Source: Acidobacteriota bacterium
Lineage (GTDB): Bacteria; Acidobacteriota; Blastocatellia; Pyrinomonadales; Pyrinomonadaceae
DNA length: 64,000 bases
Assembly: GCA_023389035.1 (NCBI GenBank)
Contig: JAEWFC010000030.1
Location: 62,001-126,000, forward strand
Direction: 5' to 3'
In this document: one piece after another, positions 42,399-50,895 of the stretch
Position numbering within the stretch: position 1 is the first letter of the stretch
Layout: every line of letters begins with the position of its first letter
The notes under the pieces: model-generated
What the model saw: only the letters and a program-made list of their open reading frames with translations
The model's database searches: none
Told to the model about the DNA's origin: nothing
Translations under genes and position numbers: made by a program

Positions 42399-44804
42399 CT
42401 AGTTCCGAAGCGGCTTACCGGTCTTTAGCATTGCTGCGATGCGCTCCTGCGTTTTCCGCTCGCCGCACAGCGAGACAAACGCCTCGCGCTCAAGTTCTAA
42501 TAGGTACTGTTCGCTGACGAACGCGGAATGGTTCATATCGCCGCCGCTCATCACCTTGGCGAGCTTCTGTCCGATCAGCTGATCGTGGTCGGATATGAAG
42601 CCGCCTTGTTTCATCATATGCAGGGCGATCTTCATCGCAGACTGGCCGGCCTCGCCCATCACAAAGATGTCTTCACGCGGCACGGGCTGGACGTATCCGG
42701 AGGCATCCATGCTCAAGACCTCTTGCTTCGCGTCCGCGATAAGGCGGTCGCCGTTCATTGAGATTGAATCGACATCGCGCAGGAATCCCCACGCTTTTGC
42801 TTCCTGAGCGGATGTCGCGACCTTGCCCATTCCGATCATCTCAAAGGTCTTTTTCAGGAAGTTTAGCGGATCACTGTCAGGCGTCGCACGTGCGTTATCC
42901 ATTGCACGCATCGTCATTTCCTTGGTTCCGCCGCCTGCAGGAATGACGCCGACTCCGACCTCGACCAGACCTATATAAGTTTCACCCGCCGCCCGTACCC
43001 GATCGCCATGTATCGCGATCTCACACCCGCCGCCGAGCGTTAGTCCGTACGGAGCTGTCACGACCGGTTTCGCCGAGTATCGCAGCCGCATTACCGCCTG
43101 CTGCAGAGCGTGGACCATCATGTTAATGTCGTCCCACTCCTCTTCCTGCGCCGCTAGCAGCAGCAGCATTATATTCGCACCCGCCGAGAAGTTTCCGCCC
43201 TGATTGCCCACAACAAGGCCCTTGAAATTACGCTCGACCTCGTCGATCGCGAAATTCATCATCTGGACGGTATCCCCGCCGATCGAGTTCATCTTTGAAT
43301 GAAACTCAAGACATGCGACGCCGTCACCGAGATCGATCAGCGATGCTCCGGGATTCGACTTGATCGTGCCGGTGCGTTCCTTGACTGACTTCAGCACGGT
43401 CACGCCCGGCCGTGCCGGCGTTTCTTTGTATTCGGCGGCGACCAGATCGAAATACGACTCTTGCCCGCCATCGTTCTTATAGAATGTTTCGGCACCCGAG
43501 GCGAGCATTTTCTCGACATTCTCAGGAACGGCCTGGCCTTCGGCCTTCATCCGCTCAACGGACTTTCGAACACCGACGGCGTCCCAACTTTCAAATACGC
43601 CGATCGTCCAACCGAATCCCCACTTGATAGCGTTATCGACCTCTACGATCGTATCGGCGATCTCCGGAATGCGATTAGCGGAGTATCTAAATGTCCTGGA
43701 CATGGTCTTCCAAAGAAAATCAGCGACCTTGTCATCGCCCCAGACCAGTTTATTGATCCTTGCCGACTGATCGTCGATAGCCTTCGCGGCATCGATCGAT
43801 GCAAACTTCGTTTTCTGCTGCGGCTTATATTCGAAAGTGTTTAGGTCGAGCTCAAGGATCTCGGTCTTGCCTTCGGCGCTCTTCGTCTTTTTGTAAAAGC
43901 CGCCTTTGGTCTTGTCGCCGAGAAGTTTTTTCTCGAGCATTTGATCGATGACGCCCGGTATCCGGAAAACTTCGCGGTCTTCGTCATCAGGGATCGCCGG
44001 ATAAAGGTTCTTGTTGACGTGTGCGAGCACATCAAGGCCGACAAGATCTGACGTGCGAAACGTCGCGGACGATGCATGGCCGATCGCCTTTCCAGTCATC
44101 TGGTCGACCTCGGTCGGCGTGAAGCCCATCTCGAGCATTTCGTGAACCGTTGCCATCATGCCGAATGTCCCGATACGGTTCGCGATGAAGTTCGGCCGGT
44201 CTTTCGCGGGGACGACGCCTTTGCCCAAACGCTGGTCGAGGAACCCGGCGACCTTGCACGCTACCTCGCCGTCGGTCTGCTTGCCAGGAATGATCTCGAC
44301 GAGCTTCATATAACGCGGAGGGTTAAAGAAATGTACGCCGATGAAGTGCTTCTTAAAATCGTCGGAGAAAGGTTCAGCGATCGAATCGATGGGGATACCG
44401 CTGGTGTTCGTCGCGATCACCGCACCCGGCTTTCGGTGTTCTTCGACCTCGGCGAAAAGCTTGTGCTTGATGTCGAGATTCTCGACAACTGCTTCAATGA
44501 TCAGGTCACAGTCCTTTAGTTTGGCGATGTCGTCGGTAAAGTTCCCGGTTTTGATCAGCTTCGCGTTATCGCCGAGCATAAATGGTGCCGGCTTTAGCTT
44601 TTTAGCTGCCTCGAAGAGCGAGTTCACGATGCGATTACGAACAGCCGGCGAATCGAGCGAAAGTCCACGCTTCTCTTCGTCCGGGGTTAACTCAGACGGA
44701 GCGATATCGAACAGGAGGGTCGGGATCCCGGCGTTCGCTAAGTGAGCGGCAATGCCGGCACCCATCGTTCCGGCTCCTAATACAGCGGCTTTTCCAACTT
44801 TCAT
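42399..44804 (-). CDS. fadN: 3-hydroxyacyl-CoA dehydrogenase / enoyl-CoA hydratase fusion (FadN-like)
   Basis: The ATG at 44804 (MKVGKAAVLGAGTMGAG) gives 801 residues. The N-terminal NAD-binding domain (GAGTMGAGIAAHLANAG) and the C-terminal 3HCDH region with DRPNFIANRIGTFGMMATVHEMLEMG come first. The enoyl-CoA hydratase/crotonase part follows at about 490-690, including NQGGNFSAGANIMLLLLAAQ and APYGLTLGGGCEIAIHGDRV. Dehydrogenase-first order and ~800 aa match Bacillus FadN rather than E. coli FadB. It performs hydration and oxidation in beta-oxidation. A FadR-type palindrome lies 39 bases before the start. Confidence 0.91.
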   Translation of the reverse strand: MKVGKAAVLGAGTMGAGIAAHLANAGIPTLLFDIAPSELTPDEEKRGLSLDSPAVRNRIVNSLFEAAKKLKPAPFMLGDNAKLIKTGNFTDDIAKLKDCDLIIEAVVENLDIKHKLFAEVEEHRKPGAVIATNTSGIPIDSIAEPFSDDFKKHFIGVHFFNPPRYMKLVEIIPGKQTDGEVACKVAGFLDQRLGKGVVPAKDRPNFIANRIGTFGMMATVHEMLEMGFTPTEVDQMTGKAIGHASSATFRTSDLVGLDVLAHVNKNLYPAIPDDEDREVFRIPGVIDQMLEKKLLGDKTKGGFYKKTKSAEGKTEILELDLNTFEYKPQQKTKFASIDAAKAIDDQSARINKLVWGDDKVADFLWKTMSRTFRYSANRIPEIADTIVEVDNAIKWGFGWTIGVFESWDAVGVRKSVERMKAEGQAVPENVEKMLASGAETFYKNDGGQESYFDLVAAEYKETPARPGVTVLKSVKERTGTIKSNPGASLIDLGDGVACLEFHSKMNSIGGDTVQMMNFAIDEVERNFKGLVVGNQGGNFSAGANIMLLLLAAQEEEWDDINMMVHALQQAVMRLRYSAKPVVTAPYGLTLGGGCEIAIHGDRVRAAGETYIGLVEVGVGVIPAGGGTKEMTMRAMDNARATPDSDPLNFLKKTFEMIGMGKVATSAQEAKAWGFLRDVDSISMNGDRLIADAKQEVLSMDASGYVQPVPREDIFVMGEAGQSAMKIALHMMKQGGFISDHDQLIGQKLAKVMSGGDMNHSAFVSEQYLLELEREAFVSLCGERKTQERIAAMLKTGKPLRN

Positions 44805-44842
44805 ACGTATATTTAACAAAATTTTTGATCGCCTGAATTATA

Positions 44843-44862
44843 CTGAATGAACATTCATTCAG
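44843..44862. promoter_or_regulatory. FadR-type operator before fadN-like gene
   Basis: CTGAATGA-ACAT-TCATTCAG, perfect 8-bp arms, 39 bases before the fadN-like ATG. It has the same arms as the site at 38067-38086. It lies in the divergent interval, so it could also touch the opposite promoter near 44893. Confidence 0.82.
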
Positions 44863-44892
44863 CAAATTAATTCTTTCGCTGGCACAATTAAT

Positions 44893-44922
44893 TTGACAGT
44901 TGTCTGAGAATTATCCGATACT
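44893..44922 (+). promoter_or_regulatory. Possible sigma-70 promoter of the peptidoglycan-binding gene
   Basis: TTGACA (44893-44898), an 18-base spacer and GATACT (44917-44922) lie 94 bases before the ATG at 45016. Between them and the gene is a GGCCGAAAGGGCC hairpin. The TTGACA match is perfect, the -10 weak. Confidence 0.4.
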
Positions 44923-45015
44923 GCCTTGTCAAAATTCAAACACAGGCCGAAAGGGCCTATAAATCGAAGATGTCGGTGCACACCCGCCGGCAAAGACCAC
45001 ACAAAATTAAAACTT

Positions 45016-45675
45016 ATGAAGCTAACGATCTTTTTCGTTCTCTCGCTCATTGTCTTTTCAACCGCTGTCGCAGCGCAGAACGCTCCTACGACCGGCACCG
45101 ACACTTCCACCTCAACAACCACGCCTGCCAAACCGAAGCGTGTTGTTTTCCGAGCCAATAAGGACCAGATCACGCTCGCACAGCAGAAACTCAAAGCCGA
45201 GGCCTTATACACTGGCGAACAGGACGGCAGGATGAATGCGGATTTCAGGAATGCGGTCAAGAGCTATCAGGGCTCGAACGGCCTACGCAAGACCGGCTCG
45301 CTAAACCGCGCTACGCTCGAGAAAATGGGTATCGCACTAACGGAGGCTCAAAAGCTGATCCCGATCCCCGAGAATTCGTATGCCGCGTCGGAAGGTTCAT
45401 CAAGCGACAAACCAAAACGCGGACCCGTTTTCCGTGCCACCAAGGACCAGATAAACGAAGCCCAGAGGAAACTTAAGGCTGCGGATATGTACGCAGGCGA
45501 AGAGACCGGGCGACTTTCGGACGCCACGCGCGAAGGGCTAAAGAAGTATCAGGAAGCCAATGGCTTGAAAGTCACGGGGACATTGAATCAGATAACTCTC
45601 GAGAAAATGGGCATCGCGCTTACTGATCGGCAAAAGGCGAACGCAGCGGCTGCGGTTCCGGCAAAATCCAACTAG
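45016..45675 (+). CDS. Secreted protein with two peptidoglycan-binding domains
   Basis: The ATG at 45016 gives 219 residues with a signal peptide (MKLTIFFVLSLIVFSTAVAAQ). Two PG_binding_1-like three-helix domains follow, about 45-100 and 140-200. They share ATKDQINEAQRKLKA- and DATREGLKKYQEANGLK-type helices (ANKDQITLAQQKLKAEALY; DFRNAVKSYQGSNGL) and each ends LEKMGIALT. No catalytic domain is attached. It is expected in the periplasm, tethered to murein. The threonine-rich linker (TTGTDTSTSTTT) is unusual. Confidence 0.86.
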   Translation: MKLTIFFVLSLIVFSTAVAAQNAPTTGTDTSTSTTTPAKPKRVVFRANKDQITLAQQKLKAEALYTGEQDGRMNADFRNAVKSYQGSNGLRKTGSLNRATLEKMGIALTEAQKLIPIPENSYAASEGSSSDKPKRGPVFRATKDQINEAQRKLKAADMYAGEETGRLSDATREGLKKYQEANGLKVTGTLNQITLEKMGIALTDRQKANAAAAVPAKSN

Positions 45676-45780
45676 ACATCCTATCGGTTTTGACCGTTCA
45701 CGCCTCGGGCCGCCGATACTCGGTGGTTCGAGGTGTTTTCGCGCGTATACTGAACTTAAAAGGAAAAGGAGCAAATTATT

Positions 45781-46218
45781 ATGAGAATACTGGCGTGCAC
45801 TTTTATTTTGTTGATCGGTGCGGTAACCGTCGCGGCACAGTCAGACCGAGAAAAGGCAAAGATCGCCGCAGCCATCCGAAGCGTGATGACCGAGCAGTCG
45901 GCCGCGTGGAATCGTGGAGATATCGACGGCTTCATGGATGGTTATTGGCGCTCCGACGACCTTGTATTCGTCTCGTCGAAAGTGACACGCGGGTGGCAAG
46001 CTACGCTCGACAATTACAAGCGGAGCTACTCAACCAAGGAGCGCATGGGCACGCTAGCCTTCACAGACCTGGAGATCACCGTCCTTTCGAAAGACTCAGC
46101 ACTCGTCCTAGGTTCCTGGTCTCTCAAGCGTGCGAACGACGCTCCGGGCGGCAAATTCACACTTATCTTCCGCAAGTTCAAAGATGGCTGGCGCGTGATC
46201 CATGACCATACTTCCTAA
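45781..46218 (+). CDS. Secreted DUF4440/SnoaL-like protein
   Basis: The 145-aa product has a signal peptide (1-20, VTVAAQ) and a cone-shaped SnoaL/NTF2-like fold: AIRSVMTEQSAAWNRGDIDGFM, then YWRSDDLVFVSSK, and the ending FTLIFRKFKDGWRVIHDHTS. DUF4440 members are often calcium/calmodulin-kinase-association or ketosteroid-isomerase relatives with unknown activity. AAAGGAG precedes the ATG. Confidence 0.85.
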   Translation: MRILACTFILLIGAVTVAAQSDREKAKIAAAIRSVMTEQSAAWNRGDIDGFMDGYWRSDDLVFVSSKVTRGWQATLDNYKRSYSTKERMGTLAFTDLEITVLSKDSALVLGSWSLKRANDAPGGKFTLIFRKFKDGWRVIHDHTS

Positions 46219-46283
46219 CTTTATCGGGAAGAGTATCTTTTTTTCCGAAACTCCCGTCGTTTTTACGCGTTATCTTGGTGGAT

Positions 46284-47969
46284 ATGTGGAATAACACGAG
46301 ATGGATACTGATCCCGATCTGCCTGCTAACTCTGACAGCGGCCATTTTCGGTTCGAGCGCGGACCAGCATGTTCACAAGCTAAAATACACGATCGAACCC
46401 GCCGATGGGTCATCACGATATCGGGTAAAAGCTGAATTCGAAGGGGAATCGGACGGCACGACCGAGATCTTCATTCCGAACGAATGGGGCGGGCAGACCG
46501 GGCTTTTCAGAGCGTTCAGCGGACTGAAAGTTACAGGCGGCGAGTTCATGCGCGCGGCCGTTCATTCAAATACTCGCAAAACGATCACGCATGCCCCGGG
46601 CGAAAAATTAGTGGTCGAGTATATCGTCGAACGCGATTTCACCGGCCCGCTAACGAATTCGATGCGGTATCGTCCATACGCTGACGACGTCTATCTGCAC
46701 TGGCTTGGCCATACGGTCTGGGTGCTTCCCGAATTGAACGATGGCGACCCGGCCAGTATCGATCTTGAGTTTAATGGCTTCCCTAAGCAATGGACGTTTG
46801 CGAATAGCTTTGGATCCGGCAAGACCTTTCAAAAGTTCAGAACGACAGTCGGCAGGTTTAAGGCCGCGATATTTGTGGCAGGTGACTTTCGGACCATCGA
46901 ACGGACGGTCGGTGGCAAGAAACTCACGCTTGCGATTCGCGGAAAATGGGAATTTACAGACGGTCAGCTTGCCGAAATGACCGGCCGTGTCATCGAAACG
47001 AACCGTGCATTCTGGAACGACCGATCGCAGGAGCAATATCTCGTTACGCTCGTGCCGATTGATGAAGGACCGAACGCTTTCTCTTACGGCGGCACAGGGC
47101 TGCACGATTCCTTTGCTCTTTTCGCAACGCCGAATGCAACCACCGCACGGCTTCTGGGCATTTTGGCTCACGAATATTTTCACAATTGGAATCCCGGGAG
47201 CCTCGGAAGAATGCCTGAACCTGAGCAGCAGTTGTACTGGTTCAGCGAGGGATTTACGGAATTCTATACCTTCGAGCTCCTTGATCGCGGCGGATTGATC
47301 ACGCTTGCTGAAAAAATAGACGAGTTCAATAAGCGTATCCGCGAATATTACCTCCTGCCGGTCCGTACCGAGCCGAACGATCGGATCGTGAAGGACTTTT
47401 GGACCGACAATAATGTGAACCGGCTGCCCTACCTTCGCGGGTTTCTATTTGCCGCAAATCTCAACGCACAGATCCGCCGGGCGTCCGCCGGTAAGTACTC
47501 ACTTGATGATCCGATGCGGGAAATGTTCGCATTGGCCCGCGAAGGGCGACAGCGACAGCTTTCGATCGAAACTCTGGCCGATGTGTTTGCACGTTATCTT
47601 GGCAGCGACCCGACCCCTCTCATGCGTCGTCAGTTGATCGATGGCGAACTGATCGTCCCCGATCCGGATACCCTTGGTGATTCGGTAGCGATGGAAACGG
47701 CAGACTTTCCGATATTCGAGTTGGGCTTCGACTTTGATCGGCTGGCAAAGGACCGGCTGGTAACAGGGGTCCCGTTGAACAGCGCGGCCTACGATGCCGG
47801 CCTGCGAAACGGGCAGACCAGGAGCGGAAGCGTATCTGTTTTTTTCGGAGACACGAGCCGCGAAGTTTTGCTGACCGTTACAGATTCGCAAGGCGAGAAA
47901 ATGATCCGTTATCTGCCGGTCGCGAAAAAACGGGCACCGATCCCGCAGTTTAAGCTAAAGCGAGGGTGA
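46284..47969 (+). CDS. M61-family (glycyl aminopeptidase-like) metallopeptidase
   Basis: The ATG at 46284 (after a GGTGG) gives 561 residues with a signal peptide to about residue 26. The HExxH motif is H296-EYF-H300 (ILAHEYFHNWNPG), with the third ligand E322 in WFSEGFTEFYTFEL. The N-terminal ~190 residues form the M61 beta domain (YRVKAEFEGESDG; VYLHWLGHTVWVLPEL). The C-terminal ~90 residues are PDZ-like (GVPLNSAAYDAGLRNG). M61 peptidases act on N-terminal Gly or Ala; substrate here unknown. It is exported. Confidence 0.88.
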   Translation: MWNNTRWILIPICLLTLTAAIFGSSADQHVHKLKYTIEPADGSSRYRVKAEFEGESDGTTEIFIPNEWGGQTGLFRAFSGLKVTGGEFMRAAVHSNTRKTITHAPGEKLVVEYIVERDFTGPLTNSMRYRPYADDVYLHWLGHTVWVLPELNDGDPASIDLEFNGFPKQWTFANSFGSGKTFQKFRTTVGRFKAAIFVAGDFRTIERTVGGKKLTLAIRGKWEFTDGQLAEMTGRVIETNRAFWNDRSQEQYLVTLVPIDEGPNAFSYGGTGLHDSFALFATPNATTARLLGILAHEYFHNWNPGSLGRMPEPEQQLYWFSEGFTEFYTFELLDRGGLITLAEKIDEFNKRIREYYLLPVRTEPNDRIVKDFWTDNNVNRLPYLRGFLFAANLNAQIRRASAGKYSLDDPMREMFALAREGRQRQLSIETLADVFARYLGSDPTPLMRRQLIDGELIVPDPDTLGDSVAMETADFPIFELGFDFDRLAKDRLVTGVPLNSAAYDAGLRNGQTRSGSVSVFFGDTSREVLLTVTDSQGEKMIRYLPVAKKRAPIPQFKLKRG

Positions 47970-47988
47970 GCCGATCGAACTTGACCTA

Positions 47989-48016
47989 TTAATAAAGGAA
48001 CGTTAATAAAGGAACG
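47989..48016. repeat. 14-base tandem duplication
   Basis: TTAATAAAGGAACG occurs twice back to back (47989-48002 and 48003-48016) in the gap between the M61 and PNPOx-like genes. Each copy carries a Shine-Dalgarno-like AAAGGA, but both are too far from the next ATG to act as its ribosome-binding site. Confidence 0.9.
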
Positions 48017-48066
48017 CATCTTGCTCTTGCTTATCCGATGTCCGATTAAAGGACAGGGAGCAAACT

Positions 48067-48558
48067 ATGCATCACAACAGAGACGAATCTATCAACAAAT
48101 TAAAAGAGCTGCTTGAAGGCATTGATTTTTGCATGCTCACGACGATTGACGAGGGGCATTTGCGAAGTAGGCCAATGTCAACGCAGGAATTCGAGTTCGA
48201 CGGAGACCTTTGGTTCTTCACTAGCGAAGACACGCACAAGATCGACGAGATACAGAAGGACAACCGGGTAAACGTGGCGTACTCAAAACCCAATGATAAC
48301 ACGTACGTTTCGGTCTCAGGCAGGGCTGAGGTCGTCAAGGATAGAGCGAAGATCGACGAGCTTTGGAGCCCAGTGCTAAAGGCGTGGTTTCCCGAAGGCA
48401 AAGACGACACGAAACTCTGCCTGCTCAAGATACCGGTTGAACAGGCTGAGTATTGGGATGCACCTTCTAGTTCGATCGTCCAGCTCTTCGGAATGGTGAA
48501 AGCGATCGCAACGGGAACTGAAGCAGATTACGGTGAAAATAAAAAACTGGATCTCTAA
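48067..48558 (+). CDS. Pyridoxamine 5'-phosphate oxidase-fold protein (general stress protein 26-like)
   Basis: The 163-aa product shows the FMN-binding split barrel: LLEGIDFCMLTTIDEGHLRSRPM, DGDLWFFTSEDTHKIDEI, VNVAYSKPNDNTYVSVSGRA, and a C-terminal EYWDAPSSSIVQ. It is closest in length and layout to the general-stress-protein 26 group, which binds flavin but usually lacks PNPOx activity. GGGAGC precedes the ATG. A perfect hairpin terminator follows its stop by 25 bases. Confidence 0.86.
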   Translation: MHHNRDESINKLKELLEGIDFCMLTTIDEGHLRSRPMSTQEFEFDGDLWFFTSEDTHKIDEIQKDNRVNVAYSKPNDNTYVSVSGRAEVVKDRAKIDELWSPVLKAWFPEGKDDTKLCLLKIPVEQAEYWDAPSSSIVQLFGMVKAIATGTEADYGENKKLDL

Positions 48559-48583
48559 TTTCGTTGGAAATTCCGACGTGTTC

Positions 48584-48617
48584 ATGGATAATGGGTGCAA
48601 ATCCATTATCCATTTTT
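48584..48617 (+). terminator. Rho-independent terminator directly before the S9 peptidase gene
   Basis: ATGGATAATGG (48584-48594) pairs with CCATTATCCAT (48603-48613) as an 11-bp stem, 8-base loop, followed by TTTT. The next ATG is only 13 bases downstream, which is odd (see findings). Confidence 0.85.
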
Positions 48618-48630
48618 CGTTGGAGCAAAG

Positions 48631-50553
48631 ATGAAAAAACTATCTGTTCTCTTCCTTTTCACGATCCTTTCGATCGCAGTTCACGCACAGCCGTATACGA
48701 TCCAGCAGTACCTGAATATTAAATCGGCCGGTGGAGCCACGCTTTCACCTGATGCCACTCGGATGGCATACACGACAAATGCGACGGGCACCTCGCAGGT
48801 GTGGATCATGGACCTTCCTGCCGGAACCCCGAAACAGATCACTGACTACGAGGACAATGTTGGTTTCGTTCGATGGCTTCCTGACGGTAGCGGGCTTGTG
48901 TTCGGTAAGGCTCGAGGCGGCGATGAGAACACCCAGTTCTTTTGGATGAAACCGGATGGGACCGGAGTCAGAGAGCTAACATCCGATCCTAAGGTCCGCC
49001 ACAATTTTGCGGGAGTCTCGAAGGACGGGTCAAGGATCTACTACGCCTCGAACAAACGAAATCGAAATTTCTTTGACGTGTACGTGATGGAGCTTGCGAG
49101 CGGAAAGGAGACGATGCTCTATCAGTATGACGGAAACATAAACATCGCGGCGGTAAACGACGATGGCTCGCAGTTCGTGCTTTCGCGAAGCGGCATCGAA
49201 AAGTCGCTGGATAACGATCTGTACCTGGTCGATGTGGCCACGAAGAAAGAAACGCACCTTACACCGCACGATGACGCCTCGGAATGGGGCAGCGTAGAGT
49301 TCGTCGGCGACAGCCTTGTTTATGTGACGAACGACAAACGCGAGTTTGAAGGCCTTGCTCAAATGCGGAGGAAGGATGCCGGCGTCGATGACTGGTCCGC
49401 AGCGAACCGCGAAGTTGCGATCATCGACGATAGGCCATGGGACATCGGCGGCGTCACTGTGAACGACGCCGGTACGATAATGGCCTATTCGGTGAACCGC
49501 GAGGGATTTTCAGAACTGTATCTTCGCAAGATCCAAACCGGCAAAAAACCTCTGATCTCGACCATCGCCGCAAAGGCCGAACAAGTAAAACTTCCCGCTC
49601 AAGGCATTTTGGGCGGCATTTCGTTCTCGAAAGACGGTACAAAGATGACCTTCAGCTTTTCCTCATCGAAACACAATGGCGATATCTGGCTTTATGATCT
49701 TAATCTGAAAAGATTGACCCAAGTGACCAATAGCGACCGTGCAGGGATTGACCCAAAATCTTTCATCACGCCCGAATTGATTAAATTCAAGAGTTTTGAT
49801 GGGAGGGAGATTCCAGCGTGGTTCTACAATAAGCCGACGCTTGCCCAGCGCGGAGGAACGTCGACAAGGCCCGTTATCGTATCCGTTCACGGAGGCCCCG
49901 AAGGACAGTCACGGCCGGGTTTTAATCCGCTGTTTCAATACTACGTATCGCGCGGCTATGCAGTGCTTGACCCGAACGTCCGCGGATCGACCGGCTATGG
50001 AAAAACTTATACTCATCTCGATGATGTAGAGAAACGCGAAGATTCAGTAAAGGACCTTGCCGCGGCGCATGAATGGCTGGTTCGCAGCGGCGGTGCTGAT
50101 CCAAAGCGCATCGCTGTAATGGGTGGCAGCTACGGCGGTTATATGACGATGGCCGCGATCACGCTCTACCCGGACCTTTGGTCTGCGGCTGTAAACACTG
50201 TCGGGATCGTGAACTGGGAAACATTTCTGCAGAACACTTCGGGTTATCGCCGCCGTCAGCGAGAGGTTGAATATGGCAGGCTCGACCGCGATATCGAATT
50301 CCTGCGCCGAGTATCTCCGATGCGGAAGATCGATGCAATCAAGGCTCCTCTGTTCGTGATACACGGAAAGAACGATCCGCGCGTACCTTACACTGAAGCC
50401 GAGCAGGTCGTCGCGGCATTAAAGAAGCGGAATGCCGTTGTTGAATACAAACTTTACGACGACGAAGGCCATGGCATCTCAAAACTGAAAAACCGGCTTG
50501 AGCTGTATCCGCTCGTCGCCGATTTTCTTGACAGGCACATGAAAGGAAACTAG
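48631..50553 (+). CDS. S9-family serine peptidase (acylaminoacyl/prolyl-oligopeptidase type)
   Basis: The ATG at 48631 after GGAG gives 640 residues; a TTG-start extension would lie in the terminator hairpin. A signal peptide (to about 22) precedes a WD40/beta-propeller half (ATLSPDATRMAYTTNATG; DGSQFVLSRSG). The alpha/beta-hydrolase domain has catalytic S500 (GGSYGGYM), D582 (GKNDPRVP) and H614 (DEGHGI). It is expected in the periplasm and cleaves short peptides. Its stop overlaps the panD stop by four bases. Confidence 0.92.
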   Translation: MKKLSVLFLFTILSIAVHAQPYTIQQYLNIKSAGGATLSPDATRMAYTTNATGTSQVWIMDLPAGTPKQITDYEDNVGFVRWLPDGSGLVFGKARGGDENTQFFWMKPDGTGVRELTSDPKVRHNFAGVSKDGSRIYYASNKRNRNFFDVYVMELASGKETMLYQYDGNINIAAVNDDGSQFVLSRSGIEKSLDNDLYLVDVATKKETHLTPHDDASEWGSVEFVGDSLVYVTNDKREFEGLAQMRRKDAGVDDWSAANREVAIIDDRPWDIGGVTVNDAGTIMAYSVNREGFSELYLRKIQTGKKPLISTIAAKAEQVKLPAQGILGGISFSKDGTKMTFSFSSSKHNGDIWLYDLNLKRLTQVTNSDRAGIDPKSFITPELIKFKSFDGREIPAWFYNKPTLAQRGGTSTRPVIVSVHGGPEGQSRPGFNPLFQYYVSRGYAVLDPNVRGSTGYGKTYTHLDDVEKREDSVKDLAAAHEWLVRSGGADPKRIAVMGGSYGGYMTMAAITLYPDLWSAAVNTVGIVNWETFLQNTSGYRRRQREVEYGRLDRDIEFLRRVSPMRKIDAIKAPLFVIHGKNDPRVPYTEAEQVVAALKKRNAVVEYKLYDDEGHGISKLKNRLELYPLVADFLDRHMKGN

Positions 50554-50891
50554 AGGTATTCGACAAATCGATTCTGCCGATCAACGAGAATTACTTTGGC
50601 CTTGAGCGTCTTTTCAGCAAGCTCGAAGCCCATGATGATGATCTCTTCGCCGGCGTGAATTATGTGTGCGGCGGCGCCGTTCATCTGGATGATCCCAGAA
50701 CCGGCGTCGCCGTATATTACATACGTCTCTAGACGTCCGCCCGAGGTGTTGCTGGTCACCAGCACCTTTTCGCCCTCGAGCAACCCGCACTTTTCACATA
50801 ACTCTCGGTCGATCGTGATGCTCCCGACGTAATCGACGTCGGCCTGCGTCACCGTCGCCTTATGGATCTTTGCATGTAAGAACCAACGCAT
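50550..50891 (-). CDS. panD: Aspartate 1-decarboxylase
   Basis: The 113-aa proenzyme has the self-processing site G23-S24 (YVGSITID), where cleavage creates the pyruvoyl group. LVTSNTSGGRLETYVIYG, NGAAAHIIHAGEEIIIMG and the C-terminal LVDRQNRFVEYL are standard. PanD forms beta-alanine for pantothenate and CoA. It starts only 4 bases after the Gfo/Idh gene stop on the same strand. Its stop overlaps the S9 stop in a CTAG. Confidence 0.93.
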   Translation of the reverse strand: MRWFLHAKIHKATVTQADVDYVGSITIDRELCEKCGLLEGEKVLVTSNTSGGRLETYVIYGDAGSGIIQMNGAAAHIIHAGEEIIIMGFELAEKTLKAKVILVDRQNRFVEYL

Positions 50892-50895
50892 ATTT

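Noticed and set aside
44859..45260. 133-aa minus frame over the fad operator and the peptidoglycan-binding gene
   Set aside because: It would cover an operator and the opposite gene's start; the plus frame has signal peptide and two domains.
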